The notes: generated from the sequence alone by a model not told the origin. Counted from the stretch's first letter, positions 17,435-25,898 are shown. The stretch is DNA of 60,615 nucleotides from an uncultured Sediminibacterium sp. (GCA_937911175.1 CALDSE010000042.1:1-60615); one strand, 5' to 3'. Numbers and translations are program-made.

Positions 17435-18196
17435 ATGCAATACACGCTAAAAAAATCATTGGGGCAGCATTTTCTAAATGACGCTCAAGTTTGTAAGGAT
17501 ATTCAGGCAGTATTGCTAGCGCAGCCTATTGAGCAGTTGCTAGAAGTGGGTCCTGGTGCAGGGGCTTTAACGAAGTATATTCAAGACATTCCCAAGCAGT
17601 CATTTAAAGCCATTGAATTAGACCGAGAAAAAGTGGCTTTTTTAAGTACTGAATACCCTGAATTAAAAGACAAATTAATACTGGCCGATATTTTGGAGGC
17701 AGCCCTACCTTTTGAAAATGATTTTGTGGTGGTGGGTAATTTTCCTTATAATATTTCTACGCAAATTGTATTTAAAATTTTAGAGTGGAAAGAGCATGTA
17801 CCCATGATGGTGGGTATGTTTCAAAAAGAGGTAGCAGAAAGAATTGCAGCTAAGCCTAATTCAAAGGCTTATGGAATATTAAGTGTTTTAACACAGGCAT
17901 TTTATGATGTTACTTATTTATTTGATGTGCCGCCTACTGCTTTTACCCCGCCTCCAAAAGTAATGAGTGGAGTGATTCGATTGACTCGAAAAGATAATTT
18001 CCCGAAATTTGTTTCTGAAAAACTATTTTACCATATTGTTAAAATGGCCTTTGGGCAAAGAAGAAAAATGCTAAGAAATCCGTTAAAGCCTTATTTTAGC
18101 GCAGCGCAGTTACAAGACCCGCTATTTACCAAAAGAGCTGAAAACCTTACCTATGATGACTATGCTGCCTTAACTTTTAAAATGCATATTGAATAA
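17435..18196 (+). CDS. rsmA: 16S rRNA (adenine(1518)-N(6)/adenine(1519)-N(6))-dimethyltransferase
   Basis: Dimethylates two adjacent adenines near the 3' end of 16S rRNA during 30S maturation. The 253 residues start with KKSLGQHFLNDA, then SAM-binding LLEVGPGAGALTKYI and catalytic motif IV VVVGNFPYNIST. The C-terminal FGQRRKMLRNPLKP is also typical of KsgA. Spacing to the dehydrogenase gene downstream is 1 base, so the two are cotranscribed. Confidence 0.97.
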   Translation: MQYTLKKSLGQHFLNDAQVCKDIQAVLLAQPIEQLLEVGPGAGALTKYIQDIPKQSFKAIELDREKVAFLSTEYPELKDKLILADILEAALPFENDFVVVGNFPYNISTQIVFKILEWKEHVPMMVGMFQKEVAERIAAKPNSKAYGILSVLTQAFYDVTYLFDVPPTAFTPPPKVMSGVIRLTRKDNFPKFVSEKLFYHIVKMAFGQRRKMLRNPLKPYFSAAQLQDPLFTKRAENLTYDDYAALTFKMHIE

Positions 18197-18197
18197 A

Positions 18198-19127
18198 ATG
18201 GCTTTGAAAATAATTATAACTGCACCCGTACATCCTTTTTTATTAGATACGCTTGAAGAAAAAGGATATACTATTCAATACGAACCTGCTATTAGCTATG
18301 AAGCCTTAATGGATTGTATTGATACAGCGCATGGATTAATTGTAACCACTCGATTAAAAATAGATGCCAGTATTTTAGCAAAAGCGAATCAACTACAATG
18401 GATTGGGCGCATAGGAAGTGGTATGGAATTAATTGACACTGAATTTGCGGCTAGTAAAAATATATTATGTGTAAGTAGTCCTGAAGGTAATAGAACCACC
18501 GTGGGGGAACATACCCTAGGTTTATTATTAAGTTTAATGAATCGCATTCATAGTGCTTATCAAGAAGTGAAAGAAGGTAAGTGGATACGTGATGCCAATA
18601 GAGCAGATGAACTTACTGGAAAGACCGTAGGTATTATTGGACTAGGCAATACAGGATCTGCTTTTGCAAAAATTTTGTCTGGCTTTGATGTTGAAATTTT
18701 AGCACATGATATTTATAAAACTGGATTTGAGACAGCGCAAATAAAAGAGGCAAGCTTGGAAATGATTCAAGAAAAAGCGGATGTGATTAGCTTGCATTTA
18801 CCCCTTACTCATTTAACGCATCATTATGCCAATACTGCTTTTTTTAATCGTCTAAAAAAGAAGCCTTATTTTATAAGTACCTGTAGAGGACCTGTTACTG
18901 AAACCGCTGCAGTTTTAGAAGCCATTCAAAATCAGCAAATTAGGGGGGTAGGCCTGGATGTGCTAGAAAAAGAGCCCATTCACCTAAATACAGGCCAAGA
19001 AATGGCTGTTTTAGAAGCAGTTATGAAGCATCCAAATTGTATCATAACGCCTCATATTGCAGGCTATAGCCACGAGGCCTACTATAAAATGTCTAAAGTC
19101 CTATTGGAAAAATTAGGTATCATTTAA
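18198..19127 (+). CDS. D-2-hydroxyacid dehydrogenase (SerA-like family)
   Basis: NAD-dependent oxidoreductase of 309 residues. The Rossmann motif is VGIIGLGNTGSAFAKIL. The catalytic set is visible as Arg in ISTCRGPVTE, Glu in GVGLDVLEKEP, and His in ITPHIAGYS. It lacks the ACT/regulatory domain of long phosphoglycerate dehydrogenases, so substrate specificity is open; 3-phosphoglycerate or another 2-hydroxyacid is possible. The start ATG 18198 follows the rsmA stop by one base; a TTG nine bases earlier is less likely. Confidence 0.9.
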   Translation: MALKIIITAPVHPFLLDTLEEKGYTIQYEPAISYEALMDCIDTAHGLIVTTRLKIDASILAKANQLQWIGRIGSGMELIDTEFAASKNILCVSSPEGNRTTVGEHTLGLLLSLMNRIHSAYQEVKEGKWIRDANRADELTGKTVGIIGLGNTGSAFAKILSGFDVEILAHDIYKTGFETAQIKEASLEMIQEKADVISLHLPLTHLTHHYANTAFFNRLKKKPYFISTCRGPVTETAAVLEAIQNQQIRGVGLDVLEKEPIHLNTGQEMAVLEAVMKHPNCIITPHIAGYSHEAYYKMSKVLLEKLGII

Positions 19128-19138
19128 GCAATATTTTA

Positions 19139-19146
19139 TATCTTTG
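19139..19146 (+). promoter_or_regulatory. -7 element at the head of the greA leader
   Basis: TATCTTTG followed after 4 nt by ATG 19151. Predicted start of transcription is around 19150-19153, directly at the beginning of the leader hairpin and mini-ORF. No strong -33 element is seen. Confidence 0.55.
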
Positions 19147-19150
19147 TACT

Positions 19151-19187
19151 ATGCAACGCCTCACTTATGTGGCGTTGTATTTTTTTT
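19151..19187 (+). terminator. Terminator-like hairpin in the greA leader (attenuator candidate)
   Basis: Ten-base arms ATGCAACGCC (19151-19160) and GGCGTTGTAT (19171-19180) pair completely with one G-T wobble around a 10-base loop, followed by seven T at 19181-19187. It could end transcription from the upstream dehydrogenase gene, attenuate greA, or both. Confidence 0.7.
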
Positions 19188-19195
19188 ATAACTAA
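19151..19195 (+). CDS. Possible 14-residue greA leader peptide
   Basis: ATG at the predicted transcription start opens a 14-codon frame (MQRLTYVALYFFYN) ending at TAA 19193-19195, 9 nt before the greA ATG. The frame spans both arms of the terminator hairpin, so a ribosome translating it would melt the hairpin. Codons 10-13 (YFFY) are aromatic, partly forced by the T-rich tract. It could be a chance frame; translation is unproven. Confidence 0.35.
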   Translation: MQRLTYVALYFFYN

Positions 19196-19204
19196 ACTAA
19201 GGAT

Positions 19205-19681
19205 ATGAGCGATACTACAGTATATGTCACCCAAGATACTTTTGATAAAATGCGTGAGCAATTACAAAAGATGAAGTCGGTAGAGCGTCCGGCTGCTTCT
19301 AGAGCTATTGGAGAAGCTAGAGAAAAAGGAGACTTAAAAGAAAATGCTGAATACGATTCTGCTAAAGAAGCGCAAGGAATGTTGGAAGCAAAAATTAAAC
19401 AATTGGAAGCAGCTATTTCCAATGCTAAAATAGTAGATACAAGTACCATTGATACAAGTAAGGTAACTATATTAACCAAGGTTACTATCACTAATCAGGC
19501 GACTAAAAAAACAATGACCTATCAATTAGTAGGAGAAAAGGAAGCCGATTTAAAAGCCGGTAAAATTTCTGCATCTTCACCTATTGGAAAAGGGTTAATT
19601 GGTAAAAAAGTAGGAGAGCTAGCAGAAATTCAAGCGCCTAATGGGGTGATGAAATTTATGGTAGAGAATATTACAGTCTAA
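19205..19681 (+). CDS. greA: Transcription elongation factor GreA
   Basis: Rescues backtracked RNA polymerase by stimulating transcript cleavage in the secondary channel. The 158 residues have the N-terminal coiled coil with the tip acids (EKGDLKENAEYDSAKEAQG), and the C-terminal FKBP-like domain (SASSPIGKGLIGKKVGELAEIQAPNG). Normal length. The start at ATG 19205 lies after a T-rich leader. An unusual upstream arrangement of promoter, mini-ORF and terminator hairpin suggests attenuation. Confidence 0.97.
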   Translation: MSDTTVYVTQDTFDKMREQLQKMKSVERPAASRAIGEAREKGDLKENAEYDSAKEAQGMLEAKIKQLEAAISNAKIVDTSTIDTSKVTILTKVTITNQATKKTMTYQLVGEKEADLKAGKISASSPIGKGLIGKKVGELAEIQAPNGVMKFMVENITV

Positions 19682-19717
19682 TTATCTTCTAATTATCGTC
19701 TTTAATAAATAGTAGCC

Positions 19718-20107
19718 ATGACCCTTTTTTCAAAAATAATCAATGGCGATATTCCTTCTTATACAATTGCGGAGTCGGAAAAGTTTTATGCTTTTTTAGA
19801 TATTTTTCCTTTGCAAAAAGGGCACACCTTAATTGTGCCTAAAATAGAAGTAGATAAAATATTTGATGTACCTGATACTTATTTAAGTGAATTATTAATA
19901 TTTGCAAAACCTATAGCTGCAGCTATCGAAAAAAGCTTTCCTTGTAATAGAGTGGGTATGGTTACTGTTGGCTTAGAAGTGCCTCATGCCCATTTGCATT
20001 TAATACCTATTAATGCAGCAGCTGATATGGAATTCTCTCAGCCTAAACTTGCTTTAAGTACGGAAGAGTTTAAAGCCATTCAAGATTTAATTATAAGTAA
20101 ATTATAA
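19718..20107 (+). CDS. HIT family nucleotide-binding protein
   Basis: 129-residue purine-nucleotide phosphoramidase-like hydrolase. The histidine triad is visible as PHAHLHLIPI near residue 90, and the N-terminal SKIINGDIPSYTIAES plus QKGHTLIVPK are family hallmarks. It follows greA by 36 bp on the same strand and may be cotranscribed. The exact substrate is not predictable. Confidence 0.93.
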   Translation: MTLFSKIINGDIPSYTIAESEKFYAFLDIFPLQKGHTLIVPKIEVDKIFDVPDTYLSELLIFAKPIAAAIEKSFPCNRVGMVTVGLEVPHAHLHLIPINAAADMEFSQPKLALSTEEFKAIQDLIISKL

Positions 20108-20139
20108 ATGGCGGCTACTTAATTATATATAAGCGCATA

Positions 20140-20724
20140 CTACTTTTTTAGTCGCTCCGGATTTTTAGTAAGAAAGGCCTCCCAACTATTGGCTTTTTTA
20201 GACGATTTTTTTCCTTTGACAATTTTTGCTGCAGGTAGCAGTAAGCCGCTAATTTGATAATGATGACAAAGGGCAACGCCTAAGGCATCGGTGGCATCAT
20301 AGTATTTAGGCTGTTTTTTAATAACTAAAATACGCTCCAACATTTTCCAGATCATTTCTTTATCGGCATTGCCATTACCCGTAATGGATTGCTTTACTTT
20401 TTTAGGCGCATATTCGGTCACTGGAATTTTAAAATGCATGGCCGCTGCTATGGCGACGCCTTGTGCGCGGCCTAGCTTTAGCATGCTTTGTATATTCTTG
20501 CCAAAAAAAGGTGCTTCAATGGCGAAATGCGTGGGCTGATAAGTTTCAATTAATTCAATGATTCTAGCATGTATCATTTGAAGTCTTGCATAAATGTCTT
20601 TTTCCTTGGTCATTTTTAAGACATCCATTGTAATGAGGGCAGGCTTCGGCCCCCCTTTTAAAATTGCATACCCTAGTATTTGGGTACCTGGATCAATTCC
20701 TAAAATAATGGGTGTTTTTGACAT
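20140..20724 (-). CDS. ruvC: Holliday junction resolvase RuvC
   Basis: Cuts Holliday junctions symmetrically in complex with RuvAB. The start ATG 20724 gives 194 residues beginning SKTPIILGIDPGTQILGYA, containing the first catalytic Asp. FAIEAPFFGKNIQSMLKLGRAQG carries the Glu, and DATDALGVALCHH carries the last acidic pair. The C-terminus adds a basic Lys-rich tail (KIVKGKKSSKKANSW). A frame reaching back to 20772 overlaps the divergent gene's start. TAACTTTA just upstream on the minus strand supports 20724. ruvB is at 29.8 kb, not adjacent. Confidence 0.95.
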   Translation of the reverse strand: MSKTPIILGIDPGTQILGYAILKGGPKPALITMDVLKMTKEKDIYARLQMIHARIIELIETYQPTHFAIEAPFFGKNIQSMLKLGRAQGVAIAAAMHFKIPVTEYAPKKVKQSITGNGNADKEMIWKMLERILVIKKQPKYYDATDALGVALCHHYQISGLLLPAAKIVKGKKSSKKANSWEAFLTKNPERLKK

Positions 20725-20771
20725 GCACAATAAAGTTACATATATCATAGCAAATTCCGAACTTTGTGGCA

Positions 20772-21689
20772 ATGAATCAAGAGCGCTTCAAAAAAATAAG
20801 AACCACCCTTAATAATTCTATTGGATTTATTTTGTTCCTTGTATGCGCAGTGGCTATTTATAATAAAGTAGCTTCTAATGATAACCTAAATGAATTTGGG
20901 GATCAAATCAAGCAACAATTTTATACCATTGGGTTTTTTCAGTGGGCTGTCTTAATTATCTTATTTGTTTTAAATTATTTAATGGAATCTATTAAATGGA
21001 AGTTGGTGCTAGCTGAATTAAATCCTACTTCTATTTTAAAATCGTTTAAATCTGTTTTAGTAGGCCAAGCTTTCGCCTTTTTTACCCCCGCTAGATCCGG
21101 CGATTATGTGGGTAGAATTTTATTCTTAGCACCAGGCAATAAATTAAAAGGCCTGGCTCAAATGGCTTGGGCATCCTATGCGCAATTATTAATTACCTTA
21201 TTTTTTGGAAGTATTGGGCTATTTTATAACCTCCCTTTTTTACCTTGGTTAAAATGGGTGGGGCCCTTTATTGTAGCTGCTGCCTGGGTCATTTATTTTC
21301 ATCCAGGTAATTTCACAGGCTGGCTAAAAAAATTATCCTTATTGCAAATTAAAACTAAATTAAAGGGGCAATTGCTCTTATTTGCTTTTTTAAAATATTG
21401 TGTTTTTATACTACAATATACCTGGGTGGTTAAAATATTTAATATCCCTATTGGCATACTGGACCTTTGGGTGGCCTTATCGGTCTTGTTTTTTTGTTTA
21501 AGTCTTATTCCTTCCATTGCTTTAACAGATGTAGTAATAAGAGGGCAGCTCATTGTTTTATTATTAAGTCCTTTTTATGACAATAGTCTAATGCTCATCT
21601 GTGTAAGTACTATCATATGGTCTGTTAATTTTTTATTACCTGCTATAATTGGTTCTATTCTCATAATAAATTACAGGATAAAGCAATAA
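20772..21689 (+). CDS. Integral membrane protein, LPG-synthase-TM/flippase-like (UPF0104)
   Basis: 305 residues with about seven to eight membrane helices. Motif FFTPARSGDYVGRILFL matches the conserved GR-G-E/D-x-x-R loop of the lysylphosphatidylglycerol synthase transmembrane family, but there is no C-terminal aminoacyl-transferase domain, so lysyl-PG synthesis is not implied. ATG 20772 is preferred over GTG 20766, which overlaps an ACTTTG promoter-like string. It is divergent from ruvC. The substrate is unknown. Confidence 0.8.
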   Translation: MNQERFKKIRTTLNNSIGFILFLVCAVAIYNKVASNDNLNEFGDQIKQQFYTIGFFQWAVLIILFVLNYLMESIKWKLVLAELNPTSILKSFKSVLVGQAFAFFTPARSGDYVGRILFLAPGNKLKGLAQMAWASYAQLLITLFFGSIGLFYNLPFLPWLKWVGPFIVAAAWVIYFHPGNFTGWLKKLSLLQIKTKLKGQLLLFAFLKYCVFILQYTWVVKIFNIPIGILDLWVALSVLFFCLSLIPSIALTDVVIRGQLIVLLLSPFYDNSLMLICVSTIIWSVNFLLPAIIGSILIINYRIKQ

Positions 21690-21742
21690 TTTTACAGTAG
21701 TCTCCCCAACAAATTAACAACCTCAACAAGTAAATAACTAAG

Positions 21743-22534
21743 ATGCATTTTCTATTTCTTTTATTCTCTTTTTTCACCTTTTTACCAAGCAATGATAAAG
21801 GATTATGTAATTTAAATAATACTTCCTTTAATGCTGGGGAGAAAATTAGTTATACTATTTATTATAATGTCATTGGGCTTTATGTCAATGCGGGTAAAAC
21901 CGATTTTACGGTGCAGTCCACTAGCTTCAATGATAATGACGCTTTTGCATTTACCGCTATAGGAAAATCTAACTCAAAATATGATTGGATATTTAAAGTA
22001 AGGGATAGGTATGAATCGGTGGTGGACGCTAAAACCTTACTGCCTTATCAATTTACAAGACAAATAAACGAAGGCTCTTTTCATAAAAAGGAAATGGTGA
22101 AGTTTAATCAGAAAGCTAGAACTGCTAGTACTGAAGCCGAAGTATATAAAACATCGGAATGTACTTTTGATGTGGTGAGCGCTATTTATGCTGCCAGGAA
22201 TTTTAATTATTCAAATCTAGCTATCAATGATAAAATTTACCTTAATTTTTTCCTTGATAAAAGTTTATATCCTTCCTACTTTAAGTATTTAGGCAGAGAG
22301 GTGATTACTACTAAGTACGGAAAATTTAAAGTGATTAAATTAGCACCCTTATTATTAAAGGGCAGTATGTTTGAAGGGGGTGAAAAAATGACTATCTGGG
22401 TGACTGACGATGAGAATCATATACCTGTTCGTATTGAAACGCCCATTGTGGTGGGAAGTATTAAAGTAGATATGGTGGGCTATCAAAATATTAGATACCC
22501 TTTGAGTTCTTTAATTGAACTAGTGAATAATTAG
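21743..22534 (+). CDS. DUF3108 domain-containing exported protein
   Basis: 263 residues with a hydrophobic N-terminus (FLFLLFSFFTFL) that may be a signal peptide, then a beta-rich body. FNAGEKISYTIYYNVIGLYVNAGK, DRYESVVDAKTLLPYQFTRQ, and a C-terminal MTIWVTDDENHIPVRIE are characteristic of DUF3108. Function is unknown in the family. It lies 53 bp after the membrane-protein gene on the same strand, possibly cotranscribed. Confidence 0.8.
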   Translation: MHFLFLLFSFFTFLPSNDKGLCNLNNTSFNAGEKISYTIYYNVIGLYVNAGKTDFTVQSTSFNDNDAFAFTAIGKSNSKYDWIFKVRDRYESVVDAKTLLPYQFTRQINEGSFHKKEMVKFNQKARTASTEAEVYKTSECTFDVVSAIYAARNFNYSNLAINDKIYLNFFLDKSLYPSYFKYLGREVITTKYGKFKVIKLAPLLLKGSMFEGGEKMTIWVTDDENHIPVRIETPIVVGSIKVDMVGYQNIRYPLSSLIELVNN

Positions 22535-22577
22535 CACTCCTATTTATATTGAAATTATACACCGAATAATAATAGTA

Positions 22578-22597
22578 TAGAATTACTGTGAATTCTA
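22578..22597. repeat. Inverted repeat between convergent genes
   Basis: TAGAATT (22578-22584) and AATTCTA (22591-22597) around six bases, in the 88-bp gap between convergent stops. No T run follows, so terminator function is doubtful. Confidence 0.3.
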
Positions 22598-22622
22598 ATA
22601 ATGAATAATTACCCAATATAAT

Positions 22623-23489
22623 TTATAAAATATCTTTTAAACTAAAACTAGCCCCGGCTCTTATTCCTTTTTCTGTAGCTATTAAACGGCAGCATTCATT
22701 CACTGCATCGTGTTCAAAAAATAAGATATAATTTTCCTTAAGAGCAGCAGTTAAAAACTTTTCTTTTTCTTCCAAGGTAATTAGTGGCTGCATATCATAA
22801 CCCATCACATAGGGCAGGGGTATATGTCCTGTGGAAGGCAGTAGGTCTGCCATGAATACAATAGTTTCATTACCCATTTTGATTTTAGGAAGCAACATGG
22901 CTTCGGTATGTCCATGCACTACTAGGCAGCTAATAGCTTCTGTAAATTTAATTTCTTGTAAACTAGTACTGCTTTGAAAAGGGGGTAGGGTGATTAATTT
23001 TAGCTGGCCACTTTCCTTAATGGGCATAATGTTCTCAGTCAAAAAAGAAGCTTTTTCTCTTCTATTTGGATGCAGGGCTAAATTCCATTGAGGCTCACTA
23101 ATCCAATAACTAGCATTCGGGAAAGTAGTCACCAATTTATCATTCAATTTTGTGATGGCACCACCTACATGATCAAAATGTAAATGCGTTAATAAAACAT
23201 CGGTGATCTCTTCTACCCTTATATTTATTTTTTTTAGCGCGTCGGCTAATGCAATAGTTTCATGAGGCTGGTAATGACTAAAGAATTTGGCATCTTGTTT
23301 ATCGCCCATACCTGTATCTATTAAAATAGTACGGTCACCTTCTTTAATGACTAAACAACGCAGTGCCCAAGTACATAAATTATTTTCATCTGCCGGATTA
23401 GATTTATTCCAAATAGATTTTGGTACTACACCAAACATAGCGCCTCCATCTAATTTAAATTTACCTGTCTCTACACTATACAACTGCAT
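22623..23489 (-). CDS. MBL-fold metallo-hydrolase
   Basis: 288 residues of the metallo-beta-lactamase superfamily. The metal-binding motif LLTHLHFDHVGGAI is clear, followed by VVHGHTEAMLLPKI and a late FFEHDAV. The domain layout resembles N-acyl-homoserine-lactone-lactonase-like or quinolone-lactonase-like hydrolases, but the substrate is not predictable. Its start overlaps the stop of the MFS gene upstream by 14 bp, so the two are translationally coupled and may serve the same pathway. Confidence 0.85.
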   Translation of the reverse strand: MQLYSVETGKFKLDGGAMFGVVPKSIWNKSNPADENNLCTWALRCLVIKEGDRTILIDTGMGDKQDAKFFSHYQPHETIALADALKKINIRVEEITDVLLTHLHFDHVGGAITKLNDKLVTTFPNASYWISEPQWNLALHPNRREKASFLTENIMPIKESGQLKLITLPPFQSSTSLQEIKFTEAISCLVVHGHTEAMLLPKIKMGNETIVFMADLLPSTGHIPLPYVMGYDMQPLITLEEKEKFLTAALKENYILFFEHDAVNECCRLIATEKGIRAGASFSLKDIL

Positions 23490-24783
23490 ATCCTTTTATT
23501 TTTGAAGTACGGTATAATAAGATAAGCCCGATGATAAAAAATATAGTTAAGGCCAATACCGAATTTCTTTGTGAGCCCGTAATTTCATTAATAAAACCAA
23601 AGCTAAACATACCAATCACGATGGCTACTTTTTCAGTAACATCAAAGAAGCTAAAATAGCTGGTGGTGTCATGTGTTTCTGGCATTAATTTGGAATAAGT
23701 ACTTCTACTTACCGATTGAATACCTCCCATTACAAAACCTACTACAACGGCTAAAGTATAAAATGGAACTACCGCATTTCTAGGTAAATAATAGCCCATG
23801 ATACAACCGCCAATCCATATTACGATGGCCATCATAATAGTATTAAAATTACCCCACTTGCTAGCTAATTTGGCCATTATATGTGCACCTGGTATGGCCA
23901 CAATTTGTATAATTAATATTGCTAAGATTAAGTTAGTGGTAGGAATATTTAATTCGCTTTTACCATACAATGTGGCTGCTAGCATGACGGTTTGCACCCC
24001 CATATTGTAGAAGAAAAAAGAAAAAAGAAATCTTTTAAGTTTAGGTAATGTTTTTAATTCTATCCATACTTTATGTATTTCTTTATACCCTTGGGTGATT
24101 AAATTTTTACTGTGTGCACCTTTTACACCTCTGCCTGCTGGTAGTCTTGAAATAGACATCCATCCAAAACCCATCCACCAAATACCCACTAGTAAAAATG
24201 AAATTTGAGAAGCCTTGCCTACCGTAATACCAAATAATTCAGGTTTCAATACAAAGACAAAACATATTAGTTGTAAAAGTACCGATCCAATATAACCCAT
24301 CATAAATCCTTTGGCGCTGATACGGTCGCGGTCTGCAGGGGAGGCAATTTCTGGTAAATAAGAATTGTAAAAAACTAAACTACCCCAAAATCCTACACAG
24401 GCAACAATGACTGAAAATAAACCACCCATAATATGATTGCTATCAAAAAAGTATAAAGAGGCACAGGCTAAACTTCCCATGGTACAAAAGAAACGAAGGA
24501 ATTGTTTTTTATTACCTCTGTAATCGGCAATAGAAGAAAGAATAGGAGAGAGCATGGCTACAATAACAAAGGCAATGGCTAATACATAATTATAAAGTGC
24601 GGTATTAGAAAATTCGTAAGGGCCTATTTTTATTTTATCGATCAAAGTATTTTCATTGCCATCGCCCGTGACTGCTTCGTAATAAGCGGGGAATATGGTA
24701 GAAGTAATAACAAGATTGTATACACTATTAGACCAATCATACATGGCCCAACCGTTCACTACTTTTTTAGAAGCTGTTTGCAT
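23476..24783 (-). CDS. MFS transporter, UMF1/Atg22-like family
   Basis: 435 residues from ATG 24783 (a TTG six bases earlier is less likely). About twelve membrane helices. The N-terminal WAMYDWSNSVYNLVITSTIFPAYY is the characteristic UMF1/Atg22 signature, with SRSTYSKLMPETHDTTSYFSFFDV later. Yeast Atg22 exports amino acids from vacuoles; bacterial substrates are mostly unknown. A 21-bp perfect palindrome sits 10 bp upstream of the start codon. The gene overlaps the MBL gene downstream. Confidence 0.88.
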   Translation of the reverse strand: MQTASKKVVNGWAMYDWSNSVYNLVITSTIFPAYYEAVTGDGNENTLIDKIKIGPYEFSNTALYNYVLAIAFVIVAMLSPILSSIADYRGNKKQFLRFFCTMGSLACASLYFFDSNHIMGGLFSVIVACVGFWGSLVFYNSYLPEIASPADRDRISAKGFMMGYIGSVLLQLICFVFVLKPELFGITVGKASQISFLLVGIWWMGFGWMSISRLPAGRGVKGAHSKNLITQGYKEIHKVWIELKTLPKLKRFLFSFFFYNMGVQTVMLAATLYGKSELNIPTTNLILAILIIQIVAIPGAHIMAKLASKWGNFNTIMMAIVIWIGGCIMGYYLPRNAVVPFYTLAVVVGFVMGGIQSVSRSTYSKLMPETHDTTSYFSFFDVTEKVAIVIGMFSFGFINEITGSQRNSVLALTIFFIIGLILLYRTSKIKGYAVV

Positions 24784-24793
24784 TAGCAATTGT

Positions 24794-24814
24794 TTAGTAT
24801 TTTAAAAATACTAA
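24794..24814. promoter_or_regulatory. Operator-like perfect palindrome before the MFS/MBL pair
   Basis: TTAGTATTTT (24794-24803), one A, AAAATACTAA (24805-24814). It lies 10 bp upstream of ATG 24783 and 29 bp after the uppP stop. It could be a repressor site or a weak RNA hairpin. Confidence 0.45.
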
Positions 24815-24843
24815 TAATTACCCAACTCTCCTATAGGTAGTAA

Positions 24844-25656
24844 TTAGCTAAGGTAATGGGTATATAATAGACCTAAAATGCTCAGGCCTAATACAATACG
24901 GTACCAGCCAAATGGTGCAAAGCCATGCTTTTGTACAATGCGCATAAAAAATTGCACACTTATTAGGGCCACCAGAAAGGCCACTACTGCACCTATTAAT
25001 AATAACAGAAGATTCTCTTTCCCAAAAACTTCCGGATTGGTTTGATAAACATCTAAGGTACTTTTTGCAGAAGCGGCCAACATGGTAGGCACTGCTAAGA
25101 AAAAAGAAAATTCTAAAGCTGTTTTTTTATTTAATTGCTGACTCATTCCACCAATAATGGTAGCGGCACTTCTACTCAGTCCAGGAAATAAAATAGATAA
25201 CACTTGAAAGCAACCAATGATAAATGACTTCTTATAAGTAATGCCCTCTTGATCCGACTCCTCAGTTTTTGCAGCTTCTGCTTTTTCAAAAAATTTATCA
25301 ATGAAAATGAGTATAACACCACCTGCTACCATCACAATGGCAATCACCCATAAATTTCCTAGTGCAGCATCGATATATTTTTTCAAAAGAGCTCCGAAAA
25401 TTAAAGCAGGAATAACGGCAATCATTAATTTAATATAGAAGCTAAAGTGCTTGAAATCAAAAAACTTTTTTCTGTAGATAACCACCACCGATGCAATGGC
25501 TGCTAATTGAATCACGATTTCAAATAAATCAACAAAGGGGCTGCTTTCAATGCCTAAAAAAGGATTCGCAAACTTCATGTGGGCCGTACTGGAAATAGGC
25601 AAGAACTCGGTGATACCCTCAATAATGGCTATAATAATGGATTGTAAAGTATTCAT
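24844..25656 (-). CDS. uppP: Undecaprenyl-diphosphatase
   Basis: Inner-membrane phosphatase that recycles undecaprenyl diphosphate, the lipid carrier for peptidoglycan and other envelope polymers. The 270 residues carry both family motifs, EGITEFLPISSTAHM (Glu and Ser region) and FPGLSRSAATIIGGM (Arg region). Several hydrophobic helices. A lysine/glutamate-rich insert lies near residue 135. It starts 2 bp after the DUF3098 gene. The order ftsX-DUF3098-uppP is common in Bacteroidota; truB, which often follows, is not present here. Confidence 0.95.
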   Translation of the reverse strand: MNTLQSIIIAIIEGITEFLPISSTAHMKFANPFLGIESSPFVDLFEIVIQLAAIASVVVIYRKKFFDFKHFSFYIKLMIAVIPALIFGALLKKYIDAALGNLWVIAIVMVAGGVILIFIDKFFEKAEAAKTEESDQEGITYKKSFIIGCFQVLSILFPGLSRSAATIIGGMSQQLNKKTALEFSFFLAVPTMLAASAKSTLDVYQTNPEVFGKENLLLLLIGAVVAFLVALISVQFFMRIVQKHGFAPFGWYRIVLGLSILGLLYTHYLS

Positions 25657-25658
25657 TC

Positions 25659-25898
25659 TTACGATTTTTTGAAAATCGCATATATTTCTACAATAAAACC
25701 TGCGATGACCACAATAGGCGCCAAGGTAATACGTCTAAAGCTATACACTTCTGATTCATTGAATACATTTGGATCGGCGCTTTTACCACCAGACATTAAG
25801 AACATGCCTACTATGATTAAGGCAGCTCCAATAAGCATCCATGTATAATTAGATTTTCCAAAAAAATCAAGTGATTTAGTTTTTTCTTTCTGACTCAT
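25659..25898 (-). CDS. DUF3098 small membrane protein
   Basis: 79 residues from ATG 25898 with two membrane helices (YTWMLIGAALIIVGMFLMSGG and APIVVIAGFIVEIYAIF) flanking the conserved FNESEVYSFRRITLAP. Function unknown. Its place between ftsX and uppP suggests a link to cell division or envelope synthesis, as inference only. Confidence 0.85.
   Translation of the reverse strand: MSQKEKTKSLDFFGKSNYTWMLIGAALIIVGMFLMSGGKSADPNVFNESEVYSFRRITLAPIVVIAGFIVEIYAIFKKS

Noticed and set aside
20772-21689. Lysylphosphatidylglycerol synthase (MprF) call
   Set aside because: Only the transmembrane family motif is present; the aminoacyl-transferase domain needed for lysyl-PG synthesis is missing.
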